From Actinomadura macra NBRC 14102 (lineage in GTDB: Bacteria; Actinomycetota; Actinomycetes; Streptosporangiales; Streptosporangiaceae): a stretch of DNA of 64,000 nt. Shown here piece after piece: positions 19,558-27,650 of the stretch. A program made the position numbers and the translations under genes. The notes under the pieces were generated by a model, which was not told the DNA's origin, made no database searches, and was given only the letters and a program-made list of their open reading frames with translations. The stretch lies in contig NZ_BCQT01000005.1 of the NCBI RefSeq assembly GCF_001552215.1, positions 186,001 through 250,000 on the forward strand, written 5' to 3'. Position 1 is the stretch's first letter, and every line of letters begins with the position of its first letter.

Positions 19558-20627
19558 GCGCTGCGCTCCTCCTCGTACCCGGGCCGGACCCGCTCGACGA
19601 GCCGCCGCAGCCCGCCGGTGACCACGCCCGGATACTCCAGCGGCAGGACATGCCCGGCCTCGTCCACCTCGACCAGCTCGGCGTCCGGCAGCGCCTCGGC
19701 GATGCGGCGGCCGTGCGCGGCCGGGGTCAGCCGGTCCTGGCCGCCCGCCAGCACCAGCACGGGCACCTTGCCTATCACGTCCAGCGCCGCGGACTCCTCA
19801 TGCGCGACCAGCGCCGGGTAGAACTCGGCGATCACGTCGATCGGCGTCGCCCTGATCATCTGCTCCAGGAAGTCGACCACCGAGGGACTGACGTGCTTGT
19901 CGGCGAACGCCATCTTCCGGGTGACCACGAACGCCAGGTCGGCGCTCAGCCCGCGGGCGCGGTCCACCAGGTCGGCGCGGCGGCCCAGGCCCCGCAGCGT
20001 CCGGGGCGCCAGCGGACGGACGAGCTTCGCCAGCACCAGCGGCAGGCCCAGCGTCATCTCCGCCAGATTCCCGCAGGACGTGTTGATCAACGCCACCCCG
20101 ACCACCTGGTCACCGAACAGCTCGGGATGCCGGCCGGCCAGCGCCATGATCGACATGCCGCCCATCGAGTGGCCGACGAGAACCACCCGCTCGCCCGGCC
20201 GGACGGTCGCCCGCAGCACCGCATACAGGTCCTCACCGGTCTGGCCGATGGTCGCGTGCGTGGGCTTGCTGCGTTCGCTGCGTCCGTGGCTGCGCTGATC
20301 CCAGAACACCGTCCGGAACCCCCGCAGATCACGGCGCTGATAGTGCCAGGAGTCCTGGGTGAGGGTGTAGCCGTGGCAGAACACGATCGTCAGCCCCGCG
20401 TCGTCGGATCCGTCCACCTCGACGTGCAGCGACAGGCCGTCATCGGCCTCGACGGTCAGCTCGCGTCCCCGCAACCCGCCGAACGGCTCCCCGGCGTCGG
20501 GGTCGGGGCGCAGCCGCACCCGCCCGACCGCCAGGTGCCGTAGCCCTACGGCCGCGCCCACCCCGGCCGCACCGACGCCCGCGACGGCCCCGACGATGCC
20601 GATCCTGCGCTTGTTCCTGCTGTCCAC
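19554..20627 (-). CDS. Alpha/beta hydrolase
   Basis: 357 aa. A short hydrophobic N-terminal segment (IVGAVAGVGAAGVGAAVGL) is followed by an alpha/beta-hydrolase domain. The oxyanion segment is VFCHGYTLTQDSW, the nucleophile elbow is GHSMGG with Ser154, and the catalytic His is in DEAGHVLPLE. The substrate is unknown. It is conserved between alr and tsaE in actinobacteria, and here lies 9 nt after alr and overlaps tsaE by 4 nt. Confidence 0.9.
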   Translation of the reverse strand: MDSRNKRRIGIVGAVAGVGAAGVGAAVGLRHLAVGRVRLRPDPDAGEPFGGLRGRELTVEADDGLSLHVEVDGSDDAGLTIVFCHGYTLTQDSWHYQRRDLRGFRTVFWDQRSHGRSERSKPTHATIGQTGEDLYAVLRATVRPGERVVLVGHSMGGMSIMALAGRHPELFGDQVVGVALINTSCGNLAEMTLGLPLVLAKLVRPLAPRTLRGLGRRADLVDRARGLSADLAFVVTRKMAFADKHVSPSVVDFLEQMIRATPIDVIAEFYPALVAHEESAALDVIGKVPVLVLAGGQDRLTPAAHGRRIAEALPDAELVEVDEAGHVLPLEYPGVVTGGLRRLVERVRPGYEEERSA

Positions 20628-20636
20628 GCGCGCCCC

Positions 20637-21761
20637 CTACAGCGCCCCGCCCGAGTACACCCTCGGCACCCGGGATCCGATGCGGGTGACGATCTCATAC
20701 GAGATCGTTCCAAGGACGTCCGCCCACTCCTGAGCCGTCGGCTCGCCTCGATCACCCGGACCGAACAAGACGATCTCGTCCCCGGCGGACATCTCGTCGT
20801 CCCCCAGGTCGATAACGAACTGGTCCATGCAAACACGCCCGGCGATCGTCCGCCGCCGTCCCGCCGCGAAGACCTCCAGCAGATTGGAGCCGTGCCGCGG
20901 GATCCCGTCCGCGTACCCGGCGGGCACCAGGGCCAGCGTGGTCGCACGCTCGGTGTGGTAGATGTGCCCATACGACACGCCGCTCCCCGCAGGGACACGC
21001 TTGACCAGCGCCGCGTCCGCGACGAGCGTCATCGCGGGGCGCAGGCCGAACGTCCCCAGCTGCGGGACCGGCGTCAAACCGTAGGTGGCGATGCCCGGCC
21101 GGACGAGATCGAACCGGGCCTCCGGCAACGTCAGCGCCGCCGCCGAGTTCGACAGGTGCCGCACCTCGAAGCGCGCCCCGGCCCTCTCCGCGTGTTCCAC
21201 CATCGCGGTGAACGCGCCCAGCTGCGCCGCGATCGAAGGATGCCCCGGCTCGTCCGCGCAGGCGAAATGCGACATGACCCCCGCCACCCGCAGATGCCCG
21301 GACGCCTCCGCCTTCAACGCCGCGTCCACCAGCATCGGCCAGTCCCGCTCCCCCGCGCCGCCCCGGCTCATGCCCGTGTCGGCCTTCAGGTGCACCCGCC
21401 CCGGACGCCCGGCGCGCTCCGCCGCCTGGACGACCTCCTCCACCATCCACAGAGCCCCGACCGTCAGATCGACGTCCCGCGCCACGGCCTCCTCGTAAGG
21501 CTCGCCGGGTACCCCGACACCCACCAGCGTCCGGACCTCGACCCCGGCCTCACGCAACCGCAACGCCTCATCCAGCTTCGCCACGCCGAGCCAGGACGCC
21601 CCACCCGCCACCGCGGCACGACCGGCCTCCACCAGCCCGTGCCCGTACGCTTCGGCCTTCACCATGGCCATGACCTCGGCGCCGCCCGCGTGCTCACGCA
21701 CCCGGGCGACGTTGTCGCTGATCGCGTCCAGATCGACGCGTGCCTCCGCTGGAACCCTCAT
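20637..21761 (-). CDS. alr: Alanine racemase
   Basis: 374 aa PLP enzyme that makes D-alanine for peptidoglycan. The PLP lysine is Lys35 in VKAEAYGHG, and the catalytic tyrosine is in the GVSYGHIYHTER segment. The C-terminal beta domain ends with the usual RIGSRVPRVY. The ATG at 21761 has GGGTGA upstream; a GTG two codons earlier is the alternative. It follows nnr on the same strand across a 354-bp gap holding a dispersed repeat and lies close to the downstream hydrolase and tsaE genes. Confidence 0.95.
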   Translation of the reverse strand: MRVPAEARVDLDAISDNVARVREHAGGAEVMAMVKAEAYGHGLVEAGRAAVAGGASWLGVAKLDEALRLREAGVEVRTLVGVGVPGEPYEEAVARDVDLTVGALWMVEEVVQAAERAGRPGRVHLKADTGMSRGGAGERDWPMLVDAALKAEASGHLRVAGVMSHFACADEPGHPSIAAQLGAFTAMVEHAERAGARFEVRHLSNSAAALTLPEARFDLVRPGIATYGLTPVPQLGTFGLRPAMTLVADAALVKRVPAGSGVSYGHIYHTERATTLALVPAGYADGIPRHGSNLLEVFAAGRRRTIAGRVCMDQFVIDLGDDEMSAGDEIVLFGPGDRGEPTAQEWADVLGTISYEIVTRIGSRVPRVYSGGAL

Positions 21762-22115
21762 GGTCACCCAGTGTGCCGTCCCGGAACCCCTGCTCGGGGC
21801 ACCCTGCCCCTGCTCACGGCCCCCGCACCCCGTCCTCTCTACCCCTGTATGACGCTGTCTCTCTCGTATTTGTTGGGGAGTTGGTACCCATTGGGGGCGA
21901 CCGTATTTACCTGGGGGGCGACCTCCAGACCCCCGGCTGCGCGGCTCGCCACCTCCTCACTCGCCAGCGCTCGCTCCGAGGGCGCGGCGCGCCGCGGATA
22001 CCCGCTGCGCTCGCTGGCGCTCGCTCCGCGTGCCTCCCCGTAACCGCCAGTTTGGGGTCAACCCTGCCGGGGTGCGGTTCAGGCTGTGGCTGAGGTTCTT
22101 ACCTGCGAGGTGGGG
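21762..22115. other. Intergenic region between nnr and alr
   Basis: 354 bp. The left part is presumably the alr promoter and leader. The centre holds repeat family B (21913-21963), followed by a stretch rich in GCGCTCGCT units (21966-22029) around a GCGCGGCGCGCCGCG palindrome. I see no gene in it. Confidence 0.5.
21913..21963. repeat. Dispersed repeat family B, copy 1
   Basis: 51 nt matching 42458-42509 at roughly four positions in five. Both read G-run, GCG, C-rich, ACCCCCGGCTGCG, then CTCGCC-CTCCTC-CTCG. The opening G-run and the ACCCCC can pair to form a hairpin. The copy is in the gap before alr. Confidence 0.65.
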
Positions 22116-23627
22116 TTATCGGGAGGGGGTGGGGTGGGTGGCTGTGCAGGTGGCGAAGGCCTTGGGGAGCGCGTTGATGACGTCTTCGGCGCAGATGGGG
22201 GTTTCGGCGCGCCAGGGGGTCTCTGGGGTTTGTGAGGCGGTGGCGGCTAGGCGGGCGGCCAGGCCGTGGAGGTAGGCGCCCGCGGTGGCCGCGTCCAGCG
22301 CCGGCATTCCGCCTGCCAGGAGGGCGCCGATCAGGCCGGAGAGGACGTCGCCTGTGCCGGCGGTGGCGAGGCGCGGAGTGCCGGTGGGGTTCACGCGGAC
22401 GGGACGGTCCTGCTCGGCGATCAGGGTCGTGGAGCCCTTGAGCAGGACTGTGGCAGACAGTTCGGCGGCGGCTTGCCGGACGTGTTGGAGGCGGGCCGCC
22501 TCGATGGTGTCGCGGTCGGCGTCGATCAGGCGGGACAGTTCGCCCGCGTGGGGGGTGAGGACGGTCGGGGCCGCGCGGCGGAGCAGGTCGCGGCGGCGGG
22601 CGAGGACGGTGAGGCCGTCGGCGTCCACGAGGACGGGCAGGTCGGTGGCGAGGGCGGCCTCCAGCAGTGACTCGGCGGCGGCGCCGGTGCCGAGGCCGGG
22701 GCCGACGACCCAGGCCTGAACGCGGCCGACGCGTTCGACGACCTTGGCTCCGTGCCGGCCCGGCTCGATCACCGTGGTGACGGCCTCGGGCCAGCGGTGC
22801 CGGACGAGTTCGACCGGGTGGGCGACCGAGGCGAAGCGGACCATGCCGGCGCCGCCGCGCACCGCGCCGCCGGTGCTGAGCACGGCGGCGCCGGTGAACT
22901 CGTCGCCGCCCGCGAGGATGCCGACGACCCCGCGCCGGTACTTGTCGGACTCGGGGCGCGGCTCGGGCGGCTGGATGTCCGCCATGCGGGCGGCCACCAC
23001 GTCCGGGTCGGGGAGATCGGCGCCGAGGCCGATGTCGACCAGTTCGACCACGCCGCAGTGGGACGCGCCGGGGTCGATCAGCAGGCCCGGCTTGTAGGTG
23101 CCGAAGGTGACGGTCACGTCGGCGTGGACGGCCGTGCCGGCGACCTGTCCGGTGCTCGCGTCGACGCCGCTCGGCACGTCGCAGGCGACCACCGTGCCGG
23201 TCGCGCCGGACGCGAGGGCGGCCAGGGCGGCGTGGGGCTCGCGCAGCCCACCGGAACCGCCGATGCCGGTCAGCCCGTCGATGATCAGGTCGGCGGCCTC
23301 GATGGCCGCGGCGCCGTCGTCCAGGAGGCGGCCGCCGGCGGTGCGCAGCGCGGCGAGGCCCTCCTGGTGGATCGTGGAGCCGGCCTGGACGGCGGAGACC
23401 CGGGCGCCGCGCCGGGCCAGCCGGGCTCCGGCGTAGAGGGCGTCGCCGCCGTTGTCGCCGCCGCCGACGAGGAGGACCACGCGTGACCCGTACACGGCAG
23501 GCAGCAGGCCGGCGCACACCGACGCCAGCCCGGCGGCGGCGCGCTGCATCAGGACGCCGTCCGGCAGGCGCGCCATGAGGGCCTGTTCGGCCGTCCGCAC
23601 CTTGCCGACCTCGTGCGCGTACCTCAC
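22116..23627 (-). CDS. nnr: Bifunctional NAD(P)H-hydrate epimerase / ADP-dependent dehydratase
   Basis: 503 aa fusion that repairs hydrated NADH and NADPH. The N-terminal epimerase domain (about 1-210) has the GGGDNGGDALYAGARLARRG loop and the DVPSGVDASTG segment. The C-terminal ribokinase-like dehydratase domain has VLTPHAGELSRL and ends with AGTGDVLSGLIGALLAGG, carrying the catalytic Asp. Both parts look intact. The start MRYAHEVGKVRTAEQALM is at the usual position. It normally follows glmS closely, but here a 4-kb accessory block separates them. Confidence 0.95.
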   Translation of the reverse strand: MRYAHEVGKVRTAEQALMARLPDGVLMQRAAAGLASVCAGLLPAVYGSRVVLLVGGGDNGGDALYAGARLARRGARVSAVQAGSTIHQEGLAALRTAGGRLLDDGAAAIEAADLIIDGLTGIGGSGGLREPHAALAALASGATGTVVACDVPSGVDASTGQVAGTAVHADVTVTFGTYKPGLLIDPGASHCGVVELVDIGLGADLPDPDVVAARMADIQPPEPRPESDKYRRGVVGILAGGDEFTGAAVLSTGGAVRGGAGMVRFASVAHPVELVRHRWPEAVTTVIEPGRHGAKVVERVGRVQAWVVGPGLGTGAAAESLLEAALATDLPVLVDADGLTVLARRRDLLRRAAPTVLTPHAGELSRLIDADRDTIEAARLQHVRQAAAELSATVLLKGSTTLIAEQDRPVRVNPTGTPRLATAGTGDVLSGLIGALLAGGMPALDAATAGAYLHGLAARLAATASQTPETPWRAETPICAEDVINALPKAFATCTATHPTPSR

Positions 23628-23863
23628 CAGCAGCCCCCCACCCGCGCCGTCTCGCCGATCACATACTTAGGGTGCCACGGAGGTGACGTTCGCAACCCCC
23701 GGACAGGCACCAGGAAATTGCTCTGCAAGTTGCGGCGTGATGTGCGCATAAGAATCTTGGGTCGTAGAATCAAGTTCATCGGTCCGATGTGTTCGCACTG
23801 CCGTGCCCCCGTGCGGCAGAATGCGGCCTGAACAGTCCGTTGAGGACTGGAGAGGCTCCGGCA

Positions 23864-24724
23864 ATGAGCACTTCCCGAGGTCCCTCCGTCCGACAACGTC
23901 GGCTGGCCGCCGAACTCCGCAGGCTCCGCGAACGCATGGGCCTTACCGGAGACGAGGTCGCCGAACGGTTGACCTGGTCCACAGCCAAGGTCAGCCGGAT
24001 CGAGAACGCGCGCACCGGCGCCAAGATCAGCGACGTGCACCGCCTGCTCGACCTGTACGAGATCGACGACGGACGCCGCGGGGATCTCATCTCCCTGGCG
24101 CACGACGCCGCCGAGCGGGACTGGTGGGAGGACTACCGCGACCTGCCAAGCCCGCTCGCGGACTTCATCGCACTGGAGTCCGAGGCGTCCGCCGTCCGGG
24201 AGTGGGGCAGCACGGTCTTCCCCGGGCTGCTACAGACCGAGAGCTACGCACGCCATGTGATCGGTGGCTGGAGTGCCCTCGCCACGCTGCCGCCCCAGGA
24301 ACTGGAGCGCAGGGTCGAGGTGCGGATGCGCCGGCAGGAACTCCTGCGGCGGGCGAATCCGCTGGAGCTCTCGGTGGTCATGGACGAGGCGGTACTGCAA
24401 CGCCGGATCGGCGACCGTAAGGTCATGCGCGAGCAGCTCGAACATCTCTGTGGGATGACCGAGCTTCCGAACGTGACCGTGCACATACTTCCTCTCGACA
24501 TCGCGCACTCGGTGTTGGCGGAGACATTTATCCTGCTGGAATTCAAGCCGGTGCACGACATCGTTTTTCCTGATATCGTGCACACCGAATCGCTGACAAT
24601 CAGCCACTTTGCGGATGAGACCGTTACTTATATGTACAGGCTCGCCTATACAAATCTTGCTGGTCAGGCATGGGGCACCGACGAATCACGACGACGCCTC
24701 ATCGAGGCCAGGGATGCTTGGTGA
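23864..24724 (+). CDS. XRE-family regulator with DUF5753 domain
   Basis: 286 aa. The N-terminal helix-turn-helix is RRLRERMGLTGDEVAERL then WSTAKVSRIENARTG. The C-terminal DUF5753 part includes VFPGLLQTESYARHVI and the C-terminal YMYRLAYTNLAGQAW. Proteins of this type are paired with small DUF397 proteins throughout actinomycetes and some control development or antibiotic production; the DUF397 partner may act as an antagonist. ATG 23864 has GAGAGG upstream. Codons in the last third (24530-24660) are unusually A/T-rich for this genome, suggesting acquisition. Confidence 0.9.
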   Translation: MSTSRGPSVRQRRLAAELRRLRERMGLTGDEVAERLTWSTAKVSRIENARTGAKISDVHRLLDLYEIDDGRRGDLISLAHDAAERDWWEDYRDLPSPLADFIALESEASAVREWGSTVFPGLLQTESYARHVIGGWSALATLPPQELERRVEVRMRRQELLRRANPLELSVVMDEAVLQRRIGDRKVMREQLEHLCGMTELPNVTVHILPLDIAHSVLAETFILLEFKPVHDIVFPDIVHTESLTISHFADETVTYMYRLAYTNLAGQAWGTDESRRRLIEARDAW

Positions 24725-24744
24725 CGGGCCACCGCGGAGTGGCC

Positions 24745-24757
24745 TTCACTATGTGAA
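24745..24757. promoter_or_regulatory. Short palindrome between regulator and first DUF397 gene
   Basis: TTCAC-TAT-GTGAA is a perfect 5-bp inverted repeat with a 3-nt centre, within a slightly longer imperfect one. It could be an operator for the adjacent XRE regulator. The assignment is speculative. Confidence 0.25.
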
Positions 24758-24766
24758 AGGCACCTA

Positions 24767-24985
24767 GTGTCCCCTTTCGCCACTCCTGCTCCGCAATGGC
24801 GGAGAAGCGCCCACTGCGGGGCGAGCAACACGTGCGTCGAGGTCGCCACATTGGCCGGTCCGTCCCTTCTCATCGGGGCACGGGACGCGAAGCACGGATC
24901 GCAGAGCCCGGTCCTGTCGTTCTCTCAGGGAGAGTGGCGGGGCTTTGTCGAGCGAGCCAAGAAGGGCGAGTTCGACCTGGGCTGA
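24767..24985 (+). CDS. DUF397 protein (first of two)
   Basis: 72 aa. The DUF397 pattern is visible: WRRSAHCGASNTCVEVA, then ARDAKHG, then PVLSFSQGEWRGFVERAKKGEFD. The GTG start has AAAGG upstream. It begins 42 nt after the DUF5753 regulator gene, the standard regulator-partner arrangement. The usual RDS of the family is RDAK here. Its role as partner or antagonist of the regulator is inferred from such pairs. Confidence 0.85.
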   Translation: MSPFATPAPQWRRSAHCGASNTCVEVATLAGPSLLIGARDAKHGSQSPVLSFSQGEWRGFVERAKKGEFDLG

Positions 24986-24999
24986 TGGCAGGTGGCGGG

Positions 25000-25035
25000 T
25001 GCCCTGCCCCGTGAGGGCACGGGGCAGGGCACCGC
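25000..25035 (+). terminator. Perfect 16-bp hairpin between the DUF397 genes
   Basis: GGTGCCCTGCCCCGTG, loop AGGG, CACGGGGCAGGGCACC. All 16 pairs match. It lies 14 bp past the first DUF397 stop, lacks a U-tract, and probably terminates or attenuates transcription before the second DUF397 gene. Confidence 0.65.
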
Positions 25036-25243
25036 GACGGACGGGCCGGGTCCGGTGGGGGAATGTCCCGCCGAGCCCGGCTCGTCGATGTACCAGCGGA
25101 AACAGTGGCCCTACCTCGTCCCTCCGGCCCCTCGGACACCATCCGGCCGTCCTCGATCACCCGTTTTCGGCGATCTTGTTACCTTGTGCTTGAGCACCGG
25201 CAGCGCGGCCGCGGGCACAGCTACTTTCGAGGCAGGAGCCGGA

Positions 25244-25462
25244 ATGAGTTTCGACGTGACACCGCCCGCCCGATGGCGAAGGAGCGCCCGATGCGGCGCC
25301 AGCAATGGATGTGTTGAGATCGCACGGCCGACCACCGGCATGATCTGCGTACGCGACAGCACGTGCACTGAGGAGAACACCGCGGCCTGGCTGGTGTTCG
25401 ATGTGGGAGAATGGCGCCGGTTCGCAGACGATGCCAAGGGCGGTCGATTCGACCGCCCTTGA
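25244..25462 (+). CDS. DUF397 protein (second of two)
   Basis: 72 aa, clearly homologous to the first copy: WRRSARCGASNGCVEIA, CVRDSTC, then LVFDVGEWRRFADDAKGGRFD. ATG 25244 has GCAGGAG at good spacing; the reading frame itself extends much further upstream without family likeness. The two copies differ substantially, so the duplication is not recent. An additional pair of cysteines (in VRDSTC) is absent from the first copy. A hairpin overlaps its stop codon. Confidence 0.85.
   Translation: MSFDVTPPARWRRSARCGASNGCVEIARPTTGMICVRDSTCTEENTAAWLVFDVGEWRRFADDAKGGRFDRP
25436..25460. terminator. Hairpin at the end of the second DUF397 gene
   Basis: AAGGGCGGT and ACCGCCCTT flank CGATTCG; the right arm runs into the stop codon TGA at 25460-25462. 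It is a candidate transcript end for the plus-strand cluster. Confidence 0.5.
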
Positions 25463-25482
25463 GAATTACACTGGAAGTGAGA

Positions 25483-25508
25483 ATCTCAATTCCATCGAGA
25501 ATTGAGAT
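25483..25508. terminator. A/T-rich hairpin between DUF397 and ABC permease genes
   Basis: ATCTCAATTC and GAATTGAGAT pair perfectly around CATCGA. It sits between convergent genes and may be a bidirectional transcript end or a protein-binding site. Its A/T-rich stem is odd in this genome. Confidence 0.4.
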
Positions 25509-25646
25509 CTGAACCAGCCCGAAAACCGAGAACGAGCCGCGCCGCCCGAGGCCCGGACGGCGGACGCCATCACACCGTTATCGTCCGTGACCAGAGCCGA
25601 GCAGGCGAAAGTCGAAAAGCGCGTCCGGACGGGATGAAACGCGCGC

Positions 25647-26609
25647 TCAGGCAATGCGGACGCCTTTGGGTACACGGTGGAGTGGCGTCCGCAACCGGGC
25701 CGCGCTGACCCAGACCGCGCCTGCTCCGAGGGCGAGGTCGAACGCCAGCCCGTACGGCCATACGGGGGGCCGGTTCTCGCGGGAACCGTAGAGGTGGTCG
25801 TCCTCCATGCGCAGCCCGCGCACGTCGCGACTGATCTCGCCGAGCGGGTCTCCCGGCGGCGACACGAGCAGGACCTGGTCTCCGGCGACGACCCGACGCT
25901 TGGGGAGGCTCGGCGCGGCGTCGGCCAGCACGACGGCGGGGTTCGGGGCGAGCAGCCACCAGATCCGTTCCTCGTGCTGCTCGTTGTAGCCGTCCACGTG
26001 GCGCTCGGCGGTGAACGGGATCGCGATCATGAACAGCAGCAGGGTCCCGACGATCAGCCCGAACACCGTCAGGTACGACATCAGGACGGAGGTGATGCTG
26101 CGCGCCAGCAGCGCCGACCAGCCCTGTGAGAGGGCGCAGACCACGCCGATCAGCAGCGCGGTGACGAGCAGCACGACGGCGGCCCGTCCGGCTCCGATCG
26201 CGCCCTCGGCGACCGGCCACAGCAGGCACGGTGCGGTCAGCAGCAGCACGACCAGGCCCGCCCCCCACGCGGCGGCGAGCTTGCCGACCGCGATGTCGCC
26301 GGGGGTGAGCCGGGTGACCTGGAGGGTCGCGAGCGTCCCGCGCTCCCGGTCGCCGTTGATCGACTGCGCGCCGAACGCCGGGGTCACCAGCAGCGTCAGC
26401 ACCAGCACCCCGAGCAGCACGCCACCGAACATGGGGACGCCGGGATGCCCGTCGCCCGGGTCGTAGTCGGCCTCCAGCGCCAGCCGGAACGCCAGCCCGA
26501 GGCCGTTCACGAGCACGAACCAGACCGCCAGCAGCACCCGCCAGCGGCCCGTCCGCAACCGGGTCCTGATCTCCTGCCGCGCCACGAGGGCGGCACCGCG
26601 CGCCGTCAC
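25647..26609 (-). CDS. ABC-2 type transporter permease
   Basis: 320 aa with about six membrane helices, including VLLAVWFVLVNGLGLAFRL, FGGVLLGVLVLTLLVTPAFG and VFGLIVGTLLLFMIAIPF. The segment SINGDRERGTLATLQVTRLTPGDIAVGKL is the typical ABC-2 signature between helices 2 and 3. It pairs with the ATPase gene 4 nt upstream and is expected to export an unknown substrate. The C-terminal region carries a sizeable extracytoplasmic loop around HVDGYNEQHEERIWW. Confidence 0.88.
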   Translation of the reverse strand: MTARGAALVARQEIRTRLRTGRWRVLLAVWFVLVNGLGLAFRLALEADYDPGDGHPGVPMFGGVLLGVLVLTLLVTPAFGAQSINGDRERGTLATLQVTRLTPGDIAVGKLAAAWGAGLVVLLLTAPCLLWPVAEGAIGAGRAAVVLLVTALLIGVVCALSQGWSALLARSITSVLMSYLTVFGLIVGTLLLFMIAIPFTAERHVDGYNEQHEERIWWLLAPNPAVVLADAAPSLPKRRVVAGDQVLLVSPPGDPLGEISRDVRGLRMEDDHLYGSRENRPPVWPYGLAFDLALGAGAVWVSAARLRTPLHRVPKGVRIA

Positions 26610-26613
26610 GGCG

Positions 26614-27564
26614 TCACCTCCGGTTCTCGGTCATCGCCAGGTACGCCGTCTCCAGCGCGCTGCCCGCGGGGGCGAGCCCGGTGACCGGCACGCCCCGGGT
26701 GACGAGCGCTGCCAGCAGCCCGGCGGCCTCGGTCTCGGTGAGCGGGCCGGCCTCGGCGCCGCCCGGCAGGTCCCGGACGGGATCGAGGCCGGAGCGTCCC
26801 GACAGCTCCGTCGCCAGCGCCTCGGCCAGCAGGCCCGGGTCGAGGGACCGGAGCCGCCACCGGACCCGGGCGGCCGAGGCGTCCGCGAGATCGGCCATGG
26901 AGTGCTCGCCGACCGTCCGCCCGTGATCGACCAGGACGACCCGGTCGGCGATCTCCTCCAGCTCGCTGAGGATGTGACTGGACACCAGCACCGCCACACC
27001 GTCCGCCGCGAGGGAGCGCAGCAGGTCGCGCAGCTCGATGCGGGAGCGGGGGTCGAGGCCGGAGGCCGGCTCGTCCAGCAGCAGGACGCGCGGCCGGTGC
27101 ACCAGCGCGCGGGCGACGCCGAGCCGCTGCTTCTGCCCGCGCGACAGCGCGTGGACGGGCTGCCCGAGGTGGTCCTCCAGGTGGACGAGGGTCAGCAGCG
27201 CGCGGAGGCGGCGCGACCGCTCGTCCTTGGGCAGCCCGTAGGCGTCGGCGAAGAACGCGAGGTACTCGTCGACCGTGAGCTGGTCGTAGACGCCGAAGGT
27301 GTCGGGCATCCAGCCGAGCGCGTCGCGGGCCTCGCCGGGACGCGTGCGGACGTCGTGCCCGGCGATCCGGACGAGGCCCTCGTCCGCCCCGAGCAGGGTC
27401 GCGAGGATGAGCAGCAGGGTCGTCTTCCCCGCGCCGTTGGGTCCGACCAGCGCGGTGACCTGACCGTACGGGACGGTCAGGTCGAGCCCGCGCAGGGCTT
27501 GTACCGTGCCGAAGCGCCGCGTCACGCCGCGCGCCTCGATCCCGAGTCCTTCAGGGGCTCCCAC
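26614..27564 (-). CDS. ABC transporter ATP-binding protein
   Basis: 316 aa. Walker A is VGPNGAGKTTLL, the signature is LSRGQKQRLGVARAL and Walker B is RVLLLDEPASGLDP. The C-terminal 80 residues form an accessory domain seen in exporter ATPases of this type. GTG 27564 is chosen for GGGAGG six bases upstream; the open frame continues beyond 28000 antisense to glmS, which is a composition artefact. It forms a two-gene exporter with the following permease. Confidence 0.9.
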   Translation of the reverse strand: MGAPEGLGIEARGVTRRFGTVQALRGLDLTVPYGQVTALVGPNGAGKTTLLLILATLLGADEGLVRIAGHDVRTRPGEARDALGWMPDTFGVYDQLTVDEYLAFFADAYGLPKDERSRRLRALLTLVHLEDHLGQPVHALSRGQKQRLGVARALVHRPRVLLLDEPASGLDPRSRIELRDLLRSLAADGVAVLVSSHILSELEEIADRVVLVDHGRTVGEHSMADLADASAARVRWRLRSLDPGLLAEALATELSGRSGLDPVRDLPGGAEAGPLTETEAAGLLAALVTRGVPVTGLAPAGSALETAYLAMTENRR

Positions 27565-27650
27565 CCGCCACCTCCCGCAACGCCGGGGTCTCCCCGTGCG
27601 ACGCACCCGGATGGCGGATGGTTCCGGACTATTCCGGCGAAACGGCCTTC

